NCBI GenBank assembly: GCA_003557765.1 | Contig: PWNO01000021.1 | Span: 1 to 7,420 of the forward strand | DNA: 7,420 nt | Source of the DNA: Bacteroidales bacterium | GTDB lineage: Bacteria > Bacteroidota > Bacteroidia > Bacteroidales > UBA7960 | Reading direction: 5' to 3' | In this document: piece after piece, positions 7,051-7,420 of the stretch | Position numbering within the stretch: the first letter of the stretch is position 1 | Layout of the letters: each line of letters opens with the position of its first letter | Translations under genes and position numbers: made by a program | Notes under the pieces: model-generated | Database searches by the model: none | What the model was told of the DNA's origin: nothing | Seen by the model: the letters and a program-made list of their open reading frames with translations, nothing else

Positions 7051-7420
7051 ATGGCTGGATCAGAACCGCTGTCGTTTACCCCATTGGACTCCTGGTTGCC
7101 CCTGTACCAAAACCTATTGATCGTTGCAGGCCCCTGTAGCGTAGAAAACCTCCATCAACTGAAAACTACGGCAAAAGAGCTTGCAATGCTCAAACAGGTC
7201 CCTGTATTGCGTGCCGGAGTTTGGAAACCACGGTCACGACCAGGCAATTTTGAAGGCGTTGGAGAAGAAGCATTGCCTTGGTTACAAGAGATCAAAAAGG
7301 AAACAGGTCTGAGAATTGCCGTTGAGGTAGCACAACCGCGACATGCAGAATTATGCCTTAAGCACGATGTCGATATCCTTTGGCTTGGTGCCCGTACCAG
7401 CGTTAATCCGTTTATGGTGG
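7051..7420 (+). CDS. aroF: 3-deoxy-7-phosphoheptulonate (DAHP) synthase, N-terminal part; gene runs off the window
   Basis: This enzyme joins phosphoenolpyruvate and erythrose 4-phosphate, the first step of the shikimate pathway to aromatic amino acids, in the cytoplasm. The 123 visible residues cover the first strands of the barrel: LIVAGPCS (23-30, with metal-ligand Cys29), LRAGVWKPRSRPGNFEG (from 53, KPR at 59-61), VEVA (Glu92) and WLGARTSVNPF (111-121). The WKPR and FEG pattern points to the DAHP synthase side of the family rather than KDO8P synthase. The catalytic core begins by residue 23, so there is no N-terminal ACT or ferredoxin-like regulatory domain. In Bacteroidota this type often has a C-terminal chorismate mutase, which would lie beyond the window. 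Start: ATG 7051 fits the promoter; an in-frame ATG at 7006 would add 15 residues but lies upstream of the -7 box. It seems unrelated in function to the envelope genes before it. Confidence 0.9.
   Translation, partial: MAGSEPLSFTPLDSWLPLYQNLLIVAGPCSVENLHQLKTTAKELAMLKQVPVLRAGVWKPRSRPGNFEGVGEEALPWLQEIKKETGLRIAVEVAQPRHAELCLKHDVDILWLGARTSVNPFMV

Noticed and set aside
6116..7052. Minus-strand open frames opposite the OmpA domain and the terminator region (6116-6553, 6363-6698, 6705-7052)
   Set aside because: The plus strand encodes a conserved OmpA domain there, and the last frame runs through a strong terminator.
6897..7139. Plus-strand 80-codon open frame after the ompA gene
   Set aside because: It begins with a non-ATG codon, reads through the terminator hairpin and overlaps the DAHP synthase coding start in another frame.

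Overview
The window looks like a piece of a Bacteroidota chromosome. Three independent signs agree: a C-terminal type IX secretion (T9SS) sorting domain on the first protein, an acidic patch right after the lipobox cysteine of the second protein (a surface-lipoprotein export signal of this phylum), and a TAnnTTTG -7 promoter box in front of the last gene. Base composition is moderate, with AT-rich spacers. I cannot name a genus from this.

Layout, all genes on the + strand. (1) Positions 1-3071 hold the C-terminal 1022 residues of a very large T9SS-secreted surface protein that begins upstream of the window. It has four nearly identical 258-bp four-cysteine HYR-like repeats and a diverged fifth, then an InlB-type B-repeat, a carboxypeptidase-regulatory/PEGA-like domain, a jelly-roll apparently inserted in an FN3 domain, a second regulatory-like domain and the sorting domain. 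A rho-independent terminator follows (3095-3128). (2) An AT-rich spacer of about 170-200 bp contains an 18-bp palindrome. It precedes a two-gene operon: a surface lipoprotein (two SbsA-type Ig domains plus a DUF3494 ice-binding-type domain) and an outer-membrane OmpA-family protein (beta-barrel, Pro/Glu linker, a degenerate OmpA-like domain, a middle beta domain and an intact peptidoglycan-binding OmpA domain). The operon ends at a strong terminator (6950-6984). (3) At 7051 a housekeeping gene begins and runs off the window: a DAHP synthase, the first step of aromatic amino acid synthesis, with its own -7 box and a predicted leader of only about a dozen bases.

The first three genes are all about the cell envelope: one secreted adhesin-like protein, one lipoprotein probably displayed outside, and one barrel that can clamp the outer membrane to the cell wall. 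The lipoprotein/OmpA pair, adjacent and without a terminator between, is the best candidate for an undescribed functional unit, perhaps a wall-anchored surface platform carrying an ice-binding-fold head. That is an inference. I see no CRISPR array, mobile element, tRNA or rRNA.
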